Shown: piece by piece, positions 22,914 through 30,101 of the stretch
Numbering within the stretch: the stretch's first letter is position 1
Layout: each line of letters starts with the position of its first letter
Origin: Candidatus Viridilinea mediisalina
GTDB lineage: Bacteria; Chloroflexota; Chloroflexia; Chloroflexales; Chloroflexaceae
Direction: 5' to 3'
Length of the DNA stretch: 39,867 bases
Assembly: GCF_002532535.1 (NCBI RefSeq)
Contig: NZ_NQWI01000044.1
Span: 1-39,867 of the forward strand
Translations under genes and position numbers: made by a program
The notes under the pieces: model-generated
Databases searched by the model: none
Seen by the model: the letters and a program-made list of their open reading frames with translations, nothing else
Told to the model about the DNA's origin: nothing

Positions 22914-23225
22914 AGGCGCGATTTCTTTCTACGGTCACCAATTTTGGTGGCTTCTTTCGTCAAACTTGCCGACTCTATGTACCTATATTGCCGTATGCTA
23001 CCTCTATACCCGGGTGTAACCTATATCCATCATATGCCATATGCCTATGTGCCACATGGCATCAACACGGCGAGGAAGACGATGCCCAGTACATCTGGTG
23101 TACGCTTGGTTGACGATCCCGGTAATGATAATGGCGGTGGCGGGGCACCTTGTTAACAAACATGCTAGAATAGCCATGAACTGCATGATCTAAACTATAG
23201 GGAAGGTTTCAGAAACAACCTTTCA
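22914..23225. other. Intergenic region upstream of the NB-ARC gene
   Basis: About 310 bp without a convincing gene. It is AT-richer than average. A TTGACG on the minus strand (22961-22966) could be a -35 box for the NB-ARC gene, but no good -10 follows. An imperfect CCATATG..CATATGG-like palindromic stretch lies near 23030-23062. Confidence 0.4.
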
Positions 23226-23525
23226 GCTTTACCGCTGGAGTGCCGACGTTAGTCGGCATCCAATGGCAACCTACGACCTCAGCCGACTAAGGGAAGCGGA
23301 TGTTGTTACGTATCCCAGCAGCCTGTCATGCTGAATAGTCTATGGGCGGACATCGTAGTGCCGACTTTAGTCGGCTGAGGTCTTTGGCAGCGATGGGAAG
23401 CCGACTAAAGTCGGCACTACCTACGGCGCAAACAGGAATGTTCCTACGAACCTTCGCTCAGGATGGCAACGCAACGGGGTAATCAACAGCATCCGCTTCC
23501 CTTAGTCGGCTGATGTCGCCGACAA
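23226..23525. repeat. Outer GTCGGC hairpin element interrupted by inner copy B
   Basis: The left part CTTTACCGCTGGAGTGCCGA..CCTCAGCCGAC and the right part GTCGGCTGATGTCGCCGACA lie either side of the insertion at 23288-23504. The expected AACGGTAAAG right end is missing, so this outer copy is truncated on the right. Confidence 0.65.
23288..23504. repeat. Inner TAAGGGAAGC element, copy B
   Basis: 217 bp bounded by TAAGGGAAGCGGAT and ATCCGCTTCCCTTA. Segment by segment it is the reverse complement of copy A (20014-20232): e.g. TACGTATCCCAGCA and CTGTCATGCTGAATAG here match GGGATACGTAACA and CTATTCAGCATGACAAG there. Confidence 0.82.
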
Positions 23526-23797
23526 CATAGGCGTACGGCATCGTTGAGTAGATCGATGGCACGCTGGAAATTCGGGCGCACAAAGGTGAAGCGGTGGGGG
23601 CGAAATGCCGTGGGGGATGCCACTTCAACGGTATCCTCATGGAATGGTATCGGCGAAATGGTTAAAGGCCCAAATGGGATGGTGATGTACACCTGTCAAG
23701 ATGATAATGCCAATGATAGTACATTATTTCGATGCGTGCCAGTTGTAGGCTAGTTGATGGTGGTACCGTAGCATGGCCAAACTGCACCCCGCCCCGC
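23526..23797. other. Intergenic region with a possible gene relic
   Basis: No supported gene. A minus-strand frame (23692 down to about 23526) reads plausibly for some 50 residues (FRPHRFTFVRPNFQRAIDLL) and then runs into the MITE. It may be the end of a disrupted gene, but it has no recognisable family or ribosome-binding site. Confidence 0.3.
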
Positions 23798-25237
23798 TCA
23801 TCCCAACGCCAAGTCGCTCCAGAGGCGCATGGTGTCGATAGCTAGACCATCATGCTCGCGTAGGAGCGCATGCGCTGCCGGGGTAAGCCCTGCCCGTGTG
23901 AAGAGCAACGGGACGACATGCCACGCTTCGCCCTTGTCGGGTAGATCGGCTAACACCAGAGGGATGGTGCGCTCTAAGAGATCGCGCACCACTGCCTTAT
24001 CTACCCGTTCTGCGCCCCATTTGCACTCGCCAATTAGGATCGCCCGTTCGCGCCAGTTGATGCCAATCACATCCGCTTGCACCGTGCGACTCCAGTGGCT
24101 CCCAATGGTTTCGGGGACTATAGCCAAACTGCCGCGTTGCGCTGCACTACGCACCCACTGCCGCGCCAGTTCTTCCCATGCGGTTGCGCCCACAAACGCG
24201 CGTAGTTGCTCCTGAATCAGCTTGAGTACCCCCTCTGGCTGGTGACTCACTTCAGCCTCGTAGGGCTGCAAAAAGCGAAAATAGAAGCGGTGAAAGGGGT
24301 CGCTCAGATGGTAGCGCCCCTGCTTGGAACTACGTTGCCGCGACGGATGCAGCGTCGCGGGAATGCGCCGTTCGACGATCCGCAACTCCTGCAGTGTCGC
24401 TAGGTAGGCATTGAGATTACTCGGTGCCACCATTGCGGCTGCACTGATCTGCGCCAGCGTGTGGGCCCCATTGCCGAGCGCCTGGAGGATTGCCAAATAG
24501 ACTCGTGGCTCACGCACTTCATCGTAGAGCAAAAATTCTACCTCGGCCAGCGCGAGGCTACCTGGAGCAAGGATGCGCTGACGAAGGTTGCTGCTTAACG
24601 CTTGTGTGGGATCAAACCAGCGCAGATAGGCCGGAACCCCACCCACGATAGCGTAGGCCGCCACCTGCTCCTCGGCTGACCAGGTAGGAAAGAAGGAGCG
24701 CAAAGCGCCAAAAGGAAGCGGATGCAGCCGCCATTGGCCCGTCATACGCCCAAAGAGCGGAGACTGCGCCGCCAGCAGTGTCTCCATCGCCCGCACATGG
24801 GAGCCGCAGAGCGCAATCATCAAGGGCGATTGCTCGAAGTGTTGATCCCAAGCCAACTGCAGCGCCGAGAGCATCGCGGGATCGGCTTCAGCCGCATAGG
24901 GCAGTTCATCAAGGATCAACAATTGCTTGCGGCTCGTCAAGTTGGCCGCAGCTACATCCCAGAGATCCGACCAACTCGCAAAACTCGGTACCGTACCCGC
25001 CAACGGGCCACGCCCCAAGATCTGGGCAAAGAGCTTGCGCCGCTGGAGCGCCGCCGGCTCCTTTTGCGCCATCCAATAGATCCAAGGCAACCCACTCGCC
25101 TCAGCCCACCGGCGCAGCAACGCCGTCTTACCCACCCGTCGCCGCCCATAGAGCATAATCAACTGGCCCGGGCCAGGGTGCTGCTGCTGCTGGATACGCT
25201 GCAAAAAGTCTAGTTCCGCTTCACGATCAACAAACAT
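23798..25237 (-). CDS. ATPase_2-DUF234 type AAA+ ATPase
   Basis: A 479-residue P-loop ATPase from ATG 25237; an in-frame GTG at 25249 would add four residues, and GAGAG just upstream favours the ATG. Numbering from the GTG, FVDREAELDFL opens the domain, Walker A is LYGRRRVGKTALL (Lys41), Walker B is LLILDELPYAAEAD (about 108-121), and a sensor LIALCGSHVRAM follows. A helical lid and a winged-helix (about 275-340) lead to a C-terminal domain with QADVIGINW and ILIGECKWG, the D..ExK pattern of the restriction-endonuclease-like DUF234 domain. This is the classic 'archaeal ATPase' layout, often multi-copy and linked to mobile or defence DNA; its biochemical role is unsettled. A palindromic promoter-like sequence precedes it. 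Confidence 0.88.
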   Translation of the reverse strand: MFVDREAELDFLQRIQQQQHPGPGQLIMLYGRRRVGKTALLRRWAEASGLPWIYWMAQKEPAALQRRKLFAQILGRGPLAGTVPSFASWSDLWDVAAANLTSRKQLLILDELPYAAEADPAMLSALQLAWDQHFEQSPLMIALCGSHVRAMETLLAAQSPLFGRMTGQWRLHPLPFGALRSFFPTWSAEEQVAAYAIVGGVPAYLRWFDPTQALSSNLRQRILAPGSLALAEVEFLLYDEVREPRVYLAILQALGNGAHTLAQISAAAMVAPSNLNAYLATLQELRIVERRIPATLHPSRQRSSKQGRYHLSDPFHRFYFRFLQPYEAEVSHQPEGVLKLIQEQLRAFVGATAWEELARQWVRSAAQRGSLAIVPETIGSHWSRTVQADVIGINWRERAILIGECKWGAERVDKAVVRDLLERTIPLVLADLPDKGEAWHVVPLLFTRAGLTPAAHALLREHDGLAIDTMRLWSDLALG

Positions 25238-25262
25238 AGCCGCTCTCACTTTCCAAAAGAAA

Positions 25263-25297
25263 TAGCATAGCCAGATTATTATAATCTAGCTATGCTA
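25263..25297 (-). promoter_or_regulatory. Palindromic promoter/operator of the ATPase gene
   Basis: An imperfect 35-bp palindrome (TAGCATAGC..AGATTAT..ATAATCT..GCTATGCTA) lies about 14 nt upstream of the GTG start. On the minus strand it contains TATAAT as a perfect -10 hexamer; the -35 region (TTCAGA) is weak. The symmetry suggests binding of a dimeric repressor, possibly autoregulatory. Confidence 0.55.
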
Positions 25298-25313
25298 TAG
25301 TTCTGAAACCTCT

Positions 25314-25360
25314 AGCATCGTGGGAGGGCTTCGCCCTTCCCGAACTCCTCCCACGATGCT
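25314..25360. terminator. AGCATCGTGGGAGG hairpin
   Basis: A 14-bp perfect stem (AGCATCGTGGGAGG / CCTCCCACGATGCT) with a 19-nt loop lies 24 nt beyond the stop of the minus-strand CHAT gene. It is likely a transcript-end structure; no clear T-run is present in the minus direction. Confidence 0.5.
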
Positions 25361-25383
25361 CGTTGACGAGTTGGGGCTTGGTC

Positions 25384-28311
25384 CTACCTACACACTACAT
25401 GAAATCCCCCCCAAATGTAGGGCGTATGCAGCATCGAGTTGGCTTCCGCTGGGCGGTTGCAGAGCGTGCGCTGGGCGAGGGCCAGGGCCGTTGGGGGGTC
25501 GTGACCGCTGGCTAAGGCTTGGTAGAGCGGTTGCAGCAGGGCGAGCAGCCCTTGATCATAGACGGTCCAAAGGCTGGCGATGACGCTGTGTGCTCCGGCA
25601 GTGAGCAGTGCCCGGCTGAGGCTCAACACTTCGTCGCCGGGTAGCACGGCGCTCGCCCCGCCTTCGCAGGCACTCAGTACCACAAGGTCGGCCTGGATGC
25701 GCAGTTGGGCCACTTCATCGAGGAGCATGGCGTCGTCGGCGAGCTGAATCTGGGCCAGTAGCCCGTCGGCACCGCCGAGTTGTGCGTGGCTGGCCAATTG
25801 GATCAGGCCGTAGCGCCGTAGTGCATGGTGGCTGTTCGCCGCCCGTAGGGCCGCGAGGGTCGCTGCGCCGTCGCGCAGTTGCTCGCAGGGGCCGCGCCAT
25901 GTCTGGGCAACTAGGTCGAGCACGGTGCCTACGAGCGGTAGCTCCGGCGCACGGGGGCCAAACTGGCTACAGCCGATGAGCAGGGCGGGAGCATTGGGAT
26001 CGCTGCGCGGCGGGGGGCGCGCCGCCCGCAGGTGGGGCAATAGCAGCAGGATCGCCGCCTCGCAGAGCCACGCGCCTTCAACGCGCAGCGCCGCCCACGC
26101 TAGTCCGTGCAGCGGCCCCGAAGGGAGGATCAGCAGACGATGCTGCGGCCCAAGGCGCGCCCGCAACCACGAGGGGAGCAGCAGATGCCCTAGATCGTCG
26201 AGCGTCTGCCACGGCAGCCGGTGCGCCACGCGCAAACGCTCCAAATCGCGGTAGGTCATCTGGCGCTGAGTCGGCAGGCAGGCCCGGTCGAACAATTGGC
26301 GCATCTGGGAGGTGTAGGGCCGCTGGGTGCAAAAGCTGCCCTCGGGCGTCACACCAAAGAGCAAGAGCAGATCGTCGGTAAAGAGCGGGCAGAGCAGCGT
26401 CCATGCCGTACCATAGGCTGCCGTCAATTCGCGGCGCAGACAGGCGAGGTCGTACTCGGTGTAGGGCGGCGCGGCGCGGGGGGTAATACCATGTACGATT
26501 GTAGATTGCAGATTGCAGATTGTCGAACATGGCGTCCCAATGGGCTTTTGCGTTCTTGATAATGCGGTATGTTCAAGGGTAATTGGTGTAGTGTGGCGTG
26601 TTTGCAGCAGTGCGCTGCGATAATGATTCAGGGCCGCCTCGTATTGGCTGGTGGTTGTCGGGCCCATGATCGCTTGGCGTAGCGCCCTTCCCGCTGCTTC
26701 GCGCAGCAGCGCTGTAGCGGTAGGTGCAGCAGCTTGCCCAAACTGAGCGGCAAAACTCAAGCTGTGCTGATGATCGGCCAGCAACAGCAGCAGTTCGTGA
26801 TCATCCATCTGGGCCGCCAATGTCATGGCCGTATGGTGCAGCGCCTGCGCCTGGCGGAAAATGCCGCTGGAAGCATGCTCACTGGCGAGGCGGCGGCGCA
26901 TGCGCGCCACCAGTTTCACCGCGCGCACATAGGCAGCGCGGGCCGCCGCCAGATCACCCTGGCGCGCCGCCAGCAGCCCCAAGCCATAGTGAACACGCCA
27001 GAGCTGAGCGGGCCGTTCGTTGAGCTGGCGGGCTACATCGTGCAGCAGGGTTGCGGTTATCTCAGGTGCGGCGGAGTCGAGTTGCAGCCACGCCAGTTCC
27101 AGGCGGCTCGTGGCCGCCGCGCCATGATTCCCCAGGGCTGCAAAACGGTTCGCAGCCACCAGCCAAGCCTGGGCCGCCTCCGCCGTGCGCCCCAAGCCGC
27201 GCAGCGCCTGGGCACGGGCAGCGAGCAGTTCGCATGCGCCCAACTCATCGCCCAGGGCGCTCCCCTGGGGGGCCAGCGTATCGGCTAGGGCCAGCGCATC
27301 GTGTGGCCTATCCTGAGCGCACAAGACCAAGACCTGATTGCGGCCCGCCACAAACGCCTGAAAGGGGTGGCCATGTTCGCGGTAGGTCGCTTCAGCCCGC
27401 TGGTAGGCCGCCAGCGCCAGATCATACAACCCACTCACATGGGCCACCGTCCCCAGATTAAAATCGCAGCCCGCCGCGTGATAGGCGCGACCAAGGGCCA
27501 GAAATTGGTGCCGTGCCGCCACCCCCCAGGCCAGCGCCTGGTCATACTCATTCTGCAAATAGGCCACCGTGCCCAGATCGCGCGTACAGAGGGCCACACG
27601 AAACGGCAGATCGAGGCGCAGGTAGAGCGCCCGCGCATAGCGCAAAGCGCGGGCAGCCAACGACAACTGCTCGCTACGCAGCGCCAACCAACCCTGCTCA
27701 AAAGCGACCCGCGCCACCTCAGCGCGGTAGCCCAGGTGGTGAAAGAGTTGCCCGGCTTGATTGAGCGCCTGACGGGCCGCTGCGAGATCGCCACAACCAA
27801 TTGCCGCCACGCCACTGACGTGCAGCCAACGCGCCCGCAGCGCCAGCCGGCCACACGTAGCCACCAGCGGGCCAACTGCACGCATCAACGCCCGCGCAGC
27901 ACTATAGTGCCCCAACAGATTCAGATGGGCCGCCTGCTCGCAACGTGCCGCTACGATGGCCGCATCCAGATGCAGCGCAGCACAAGCAGCAACATGGGCC
28001 TCCCAACGATCCTGCAGGTCGTGCTTCGCCCCCTGAAGCTGGGCCAGCATCAACTGGGCGCGTTGGCAATGCAGCCGCGCCCCGTGATCAGCGGGCGGCA
28101 GCGCCACAGCGGCAGCGGCCAGCAGCGCTTCAGCCGCAGCGAGGCGCTCCCAACGCAGCAGCGCCCAGCCAAGCGCCAGATCAGCATAGGCGGTGCGCCC
28201 CCCGTGGTGCAGCCAACGCAACGCCACCCGCCCGCCGCGACGGGGATCGCGTTCAGCGAGACGCATCACCCGCATGCAACGTGTCATGGTTGTCTGGCGG
28301 AAGATCACCAT
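25384..28311 (-). CDS. TPR-CHAT protease
   Basis: A 975-residue protein. Residues about 20-560 are Ala/Leu-rich TPR-like helical repeats (e.g. ALAWGVAARHQFLALGRAYH, DLALAAYQRAEATYREHGHP). The CHAT domain (caspase family) covers about 640-975, with RLLILPSGPLHGLAWAALR, the catalytic His842 in QLASHAQLGG, Cys882 in VVLSACEGGAS and the terminal YIWGGFHVV. Both dyad residues are present, so it should be an active peptidase. The linker between the two parts (residues about 574-610) is a translated copy of a MITE-like element (26484-26590), with the frame preserved. It is the last gene of a minus-strand cluster with a sigma factor (30094) and a zinc anti-sigma-like protein (29206); the likely substrates are therefore cluster partners (inference). 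No Shine-Dalgarno is visible and a TATAAT sits 6 nt before the ATG. Confidence 0.9.
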   Translation of the reverse strand: MVIFRQTTMTRCMRVMRLAERDPRRGGRVALRWLHHGGRTAYADLALGWALLRWERLAAAEALLAAAAVALPPADHGARLHCQRAQLMLAQLQGAKHDLQDRWEAHVAACAALHLDAAIVAARCEQAAHLNLLGHYSAARALMRAVGPLVATCGRLALRARWLHVSGVAAIGCGDLAAARQALNQAGQLFHHLGYRAEVARVAFEQGWLALRSEQLSLAARALRYARALYLRLDLPFRVALCTRDLGTVAYLQNEYDQALAWGVAARHQFLALGRAYHAAGCDFNLGTVAHVSGLYDLALAAYQRAEATYREHGHPFQAFVAGRNQVLVLCAQDRPHDALALADTLAPQGSALGDELGACELLAARAQALRGLGRTAEAAQAWLVAANRFAALGNHGAAATSRLELAWLQLDSAAPEITATLLHDVARQLNERPAQLWRVHYGLGLLAARQGDLAAARAAYVRAVKLVARMRRRLASEHASSGIFRQAQALHHTAMTLAAQMDDHELLLLLADHQHSLSFAAQFGQAAAPTATALLREAAGRALRQAIMGPTTTSQYEAALNHYRSALLQTRHTTPITLEHTALSRTQKPIGTPCSTICNLQSTIVHGITPRAAPPYTEYDLACLRRELTAAYGTAWTLLCPLFTDDLLLLFGVTPEGSFCTQRPYTSQMRQLFDRACLPTQRQMTYRDLERLRVAHRLPWQTLDDLGHLLLPSWLRARLGPQHRLLILPSGPLHGLAWAALRVEGAWLCEAAILLLLPHLRAARPPPRSDPNAPALLIGCSQFGPRAPELPLVGTVLDLVAQTWRGPCEQLRDGAATLAALRAANSHHALRRYGLIQLASHAQLGGADGLLAQIQLADDAMLLDEVAQLRIQADLVVLSACEGGASAVLPGDEVLSLSRALLTAGAHSVIASLWTVYDQGLLALLQPLYQALASGHDPPTALALAQRTLCNRPAEANSMLHTPYIWGGFHVVCR
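26484..26590. repeat. TAATACC-end element inside the CHAT gene
   Basis: 107 bp beginning TAATACCATGTACGATTG, containing GATTGTA/GATTGCA heptamers, and ending AAGGGTAATTGGTGTA. It aligns with 14135-14242 in its right part (ATGGC.TCCCAATG...TAATTGGT). It is read through in frame by the minus-strand CHAT gene as a Thr/Ser/Ile-rich linker. Confidence 0.8.
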
Positions 28312-28317
28312 GATCTT

Positions 28318-28356
28318 ATTATAGCAAAAACTTTTTTATTGTTTGTTGCTTTTTTA
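28318..28356 (-). promoter_or_regulatory. AT-rich promoter candidate of the CHAT gene
   Basis: Between the MITE (28357) and the CHAT start lies a 45-bp A/T-rich stretch with TATAAT (minus strand, 28323-28318). The spacing places the transcription start at or next to the ATG, implying a leaderless mRNA. There is no good -35 box and no ribosome-binding site. Confidence 0.45.
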
Positions 28357-28459
28357 GAGGCTGTCTGAAAAGCTAGTGAGCACGCGTTGGAGTGCCGGCT
28401 TTAGCCGGCTGAAGCCGGCACTCCAACGCCAGTTCATGGACTTTTCAGACAGCCTCTTA
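28357..28459. repeat. MITE family with AGAGGCTGTCTGAAAAG ends, copy 2
   Basis: 103 bp with perfect 17-bp ends AGAGGCTGTCTGAAAAG / CTTTTCAGACAGCCTCT and a central GGAGTGCCGGCTTTAGCCGG hairpin. It lies between the zinc-protein gene and the CHAT gene and could insulate the CHAT gene from the upstream operon. Confidence 0.88.
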
Positions 28460-28486
28460 GGAATGTTGGAACTACGCCCCTGCAAA

Positions 28487-29206
28487 TCACCCCGCTGGCG
28501 CAACACACACAGCTAGTTCAGGGCCATCTTCATGGTACAGAAACGCTAATGGCAAGTGTGAAAGTTGGGCTACAGAATGATCCTGCAATGGTATGCTCTG
28601 AACCTCTTCACCCAAGCCAATGAGCAGCGTCCCAGTGCGTGGTGGATGCATGTGAGCTTCTAAATACCAATGGTGGGCATCCTCGGCTCCGACATAGAGA
28701 CTGAGCCTGCCCTCAGGCAGATGCTCGTCGGCGAGGAGTTGATGCTGGGGTGCGCTCTTGCTCCAGGTTGCCCCAGCGGCCAGTTGCGGCCCAAAGACTG
28801 CCGTGAGGAAGGGGCGCGCCAAGCGTACGATGGATCGCTTGGCTGGGGGGACTGGCTCAAGCAGCTCCTCACCGATACGAGCATCCAGCAGCAGCGCCGT
28901 CTCATGGTAGACCTGCGCACAGCTTGGGCATGTCCAGAGATGCCACCAGAGGTCGGGATAGGCGCGGGCAGCAGTAGCCGCACCCGCACTCCGCTCTAGC
29001 TCAAGCATGGCGGGGAGATCATCTTCGGCAGTGGTACAGGTAACCTGCCCCGCTTCTGGAATACCGATCCGTGTGGTCATCAAGGTGAGGAGCGCCGTTT
29101 GGCAAACGGCACAACCCTGTACATGGGCAACCAATGGTGCTGGTGGCGGTAGCTCATCGTGGCAACTGAGCCACTGCTGTAGCGCAGCAGATCGTGGGCA
29201 AGTCAT
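28487..29206 (-). CDS. Double zinc-finger (ZAS-like) putative anti-sigma factor
   Basis: A 239-residue protein with two Hx3Cx2C motifs, HVQGCAVC (His28, Cys32, Cys35) and HLWTCPSC (His89, Cys93, Cys96), the zinc-binding signature of ZAS anti-sigma factors. It has no TM segment, so it would be a soluble, cytoplasmic anti-sigma. From about residue 125 there is a probably beta-rich domain (GRLSLYVGAEDAHHWYLEAH, TGTLLIGLGEE, LAFLYHEDGPELAVCVAPAG) that I do not recognise. It lies 96 nt downstream of the sigma factor gene on the same strand and upstream of the TPR-CHAT gene. Assignment as the sigma factor's inhibitor rests on the motif and position, not on direct similarity to a named protein. Confidence 0.78.
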   Translation of the reverse strand: MTCPRSAALQQWLSCHDELPPPAPLVAHVQGCAVCQTALLTLMTTRIGIPEAGQVTCTTAEDDLPAMLELERSAGAATAARAYPDLWWHLWTCPSCAQVYHETALLLDARIGEELLEPVPPAKRSIVRLARPFLTAVFGPQLAAGATWSKSAPQHQLLADEHLPEGRLSLYVGAEDAHHWYLEAHMHPPRTGTLLIGLGEEVQSIPLQDHSVAQLSHLPLAFLYHEDGPELAVCVAPAG

Positions 29207-29221
29207 TGTAGATTCCTATAT

Positions 29222-29252
29222 GATTGTAGATTGTAGATTGTAGATTGTAGAT
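29222..29252. repeat. GATTGTA heptamer array
   Basis: Four contiguous GATTGTA units in the 96-bp gap between the sigma and zinc-protein genes. The same heptamer, or one-base variants, occurs at 26497-26521 and 39785-39867. Confidence 0.85.
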
Positions 29253-29302
29253 ACACCAGAAGGGGTTGGGGACATGGCCCCAACACAACTACAACTGGAG
29301 TA

Positions 29303-30094
29303 CTACCGGCTATCGGCTAGGCGATCATCGCTCGCCGCACGCCATTGCTGAATCGAAGGATCCTCACGTAGCACGGTGCGTGCCATATTCAGCAGGGCGC
29401 GCACCCGCGATTCATGGAGATCAACGAGTGCGCCGATTTCAGCCGATGTATACTGCTCTAAAGCCCAAAGGCGAAAAATTGGCAATAGGCGTGCATCATT
29501 GTGCGCTGCCAATAGCGCATGCACCCGCGCAGCGAGTAAGCGTGCGTGGGTTGTCTCTTCATGGTGTGGCTTCAATGCCTCAGTGGGAGGTGCTTCCTCC
29601 AGCCGCTCAAGCGAGACGTGTGAGCCCACATGGTGCCGGGTGTTGAACGTACGTAGGTGGCGATGAGCAGTGCGGACAATCACACTATAGGCCCATGAAA
29701 GAAAGCGGCTCTGGTAGCGATAGTTGGGCAGTGCTTGTGCCAACTCGCCAAGGGCCACCTGGACAAGATCGTCCAACTCAATCGAGCTATCATGTGACCA
29801 ATCGAGGCCCGAGCGGCGCAATACCGCCAAGACCTTCCGTGACCACTGGGCCCAGAGATCGTGATGGGCTGGGTGGTTCACATCTCTAAGTGCAGCGACG
29901 ATCCGATGATCCAGATGGTAGTGTACGACCAGCATGGCGCGACGCTCTGGTGCTACGACGCGCATGAGTGGGGTCAAGGTACGTACATAATACTCGCAGG
30001 TAATCGCATCAAGCCCCCATGCGTACTGCTGATCACAGTGCCGCACAATATGACGACAAGCGTTTAGCTCACTCGCATCAAAAACACAGGCCAT
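29303..30094 (-). CDS. Sigma-70 family (ECF-like) factor with N-terminal extension
   Basis: 263 residues from ATG 30094, preceded by AGGTGAG and starting 7 nt after the kinase stop codon, so translation is probably coupled. Region 2 (about 75-150) shows ELDDLVQVALGELAQALPNY and FLSWAYSVIVRTAHRHLR, the core polymerase and -10 binding pattern. Region 4 (about 185-245) shows FRLWALEQYTSAEIGALVDL followed by the helix ESRVRALLNMARTVLRED, an HTH for -35 recognition. It has no region 3 and is longer than usual ECF factors (about 190 aa) because of a ~70-residue Cys/His/Tyr-containing N-terminal part that could sense a signal or hold an inhibitor. Its target promoters cannot be read here. Confidence 0.85.
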   Translation of the reverse strand: MACVFDASELNACRHIVRHCDQQYAWGLDAITCEYYVRTLTPLMRVVAPERRAMLVVHYHLDHRIVAALRDVNHPAHHDLWAQWSRKVLAVLRRSGLDWSHDSSIELDDLVQVALGELAQALPNYRYQSRFLSWAYSVIVRTAHRHLRTFNTRHHVGSHVSLERLEEAPPTEALKPHHEETTHARLLAARVHALLAAHNDARLLPIFRLWALEQYTSAEIGALVDLHESRVRALLNMARTVLREDPSIQQWRAASDDRLADSR

Positions 30095-30101
30095 GGCTCA
30101 C

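Noticed and set aside
23458-23692. Minus-strand small protein near the MITE
   Set aside because: Its end runs into element sequence, no ribosome-binding site or family was seen; noted only as a possible relic.
27301-28368. Antisense 355-codon frame opposite the TPR region of the CHAT gene
   Set aside because: No domain, no ribosome-binding site, and the opposite strand encodes regular TPR helices.
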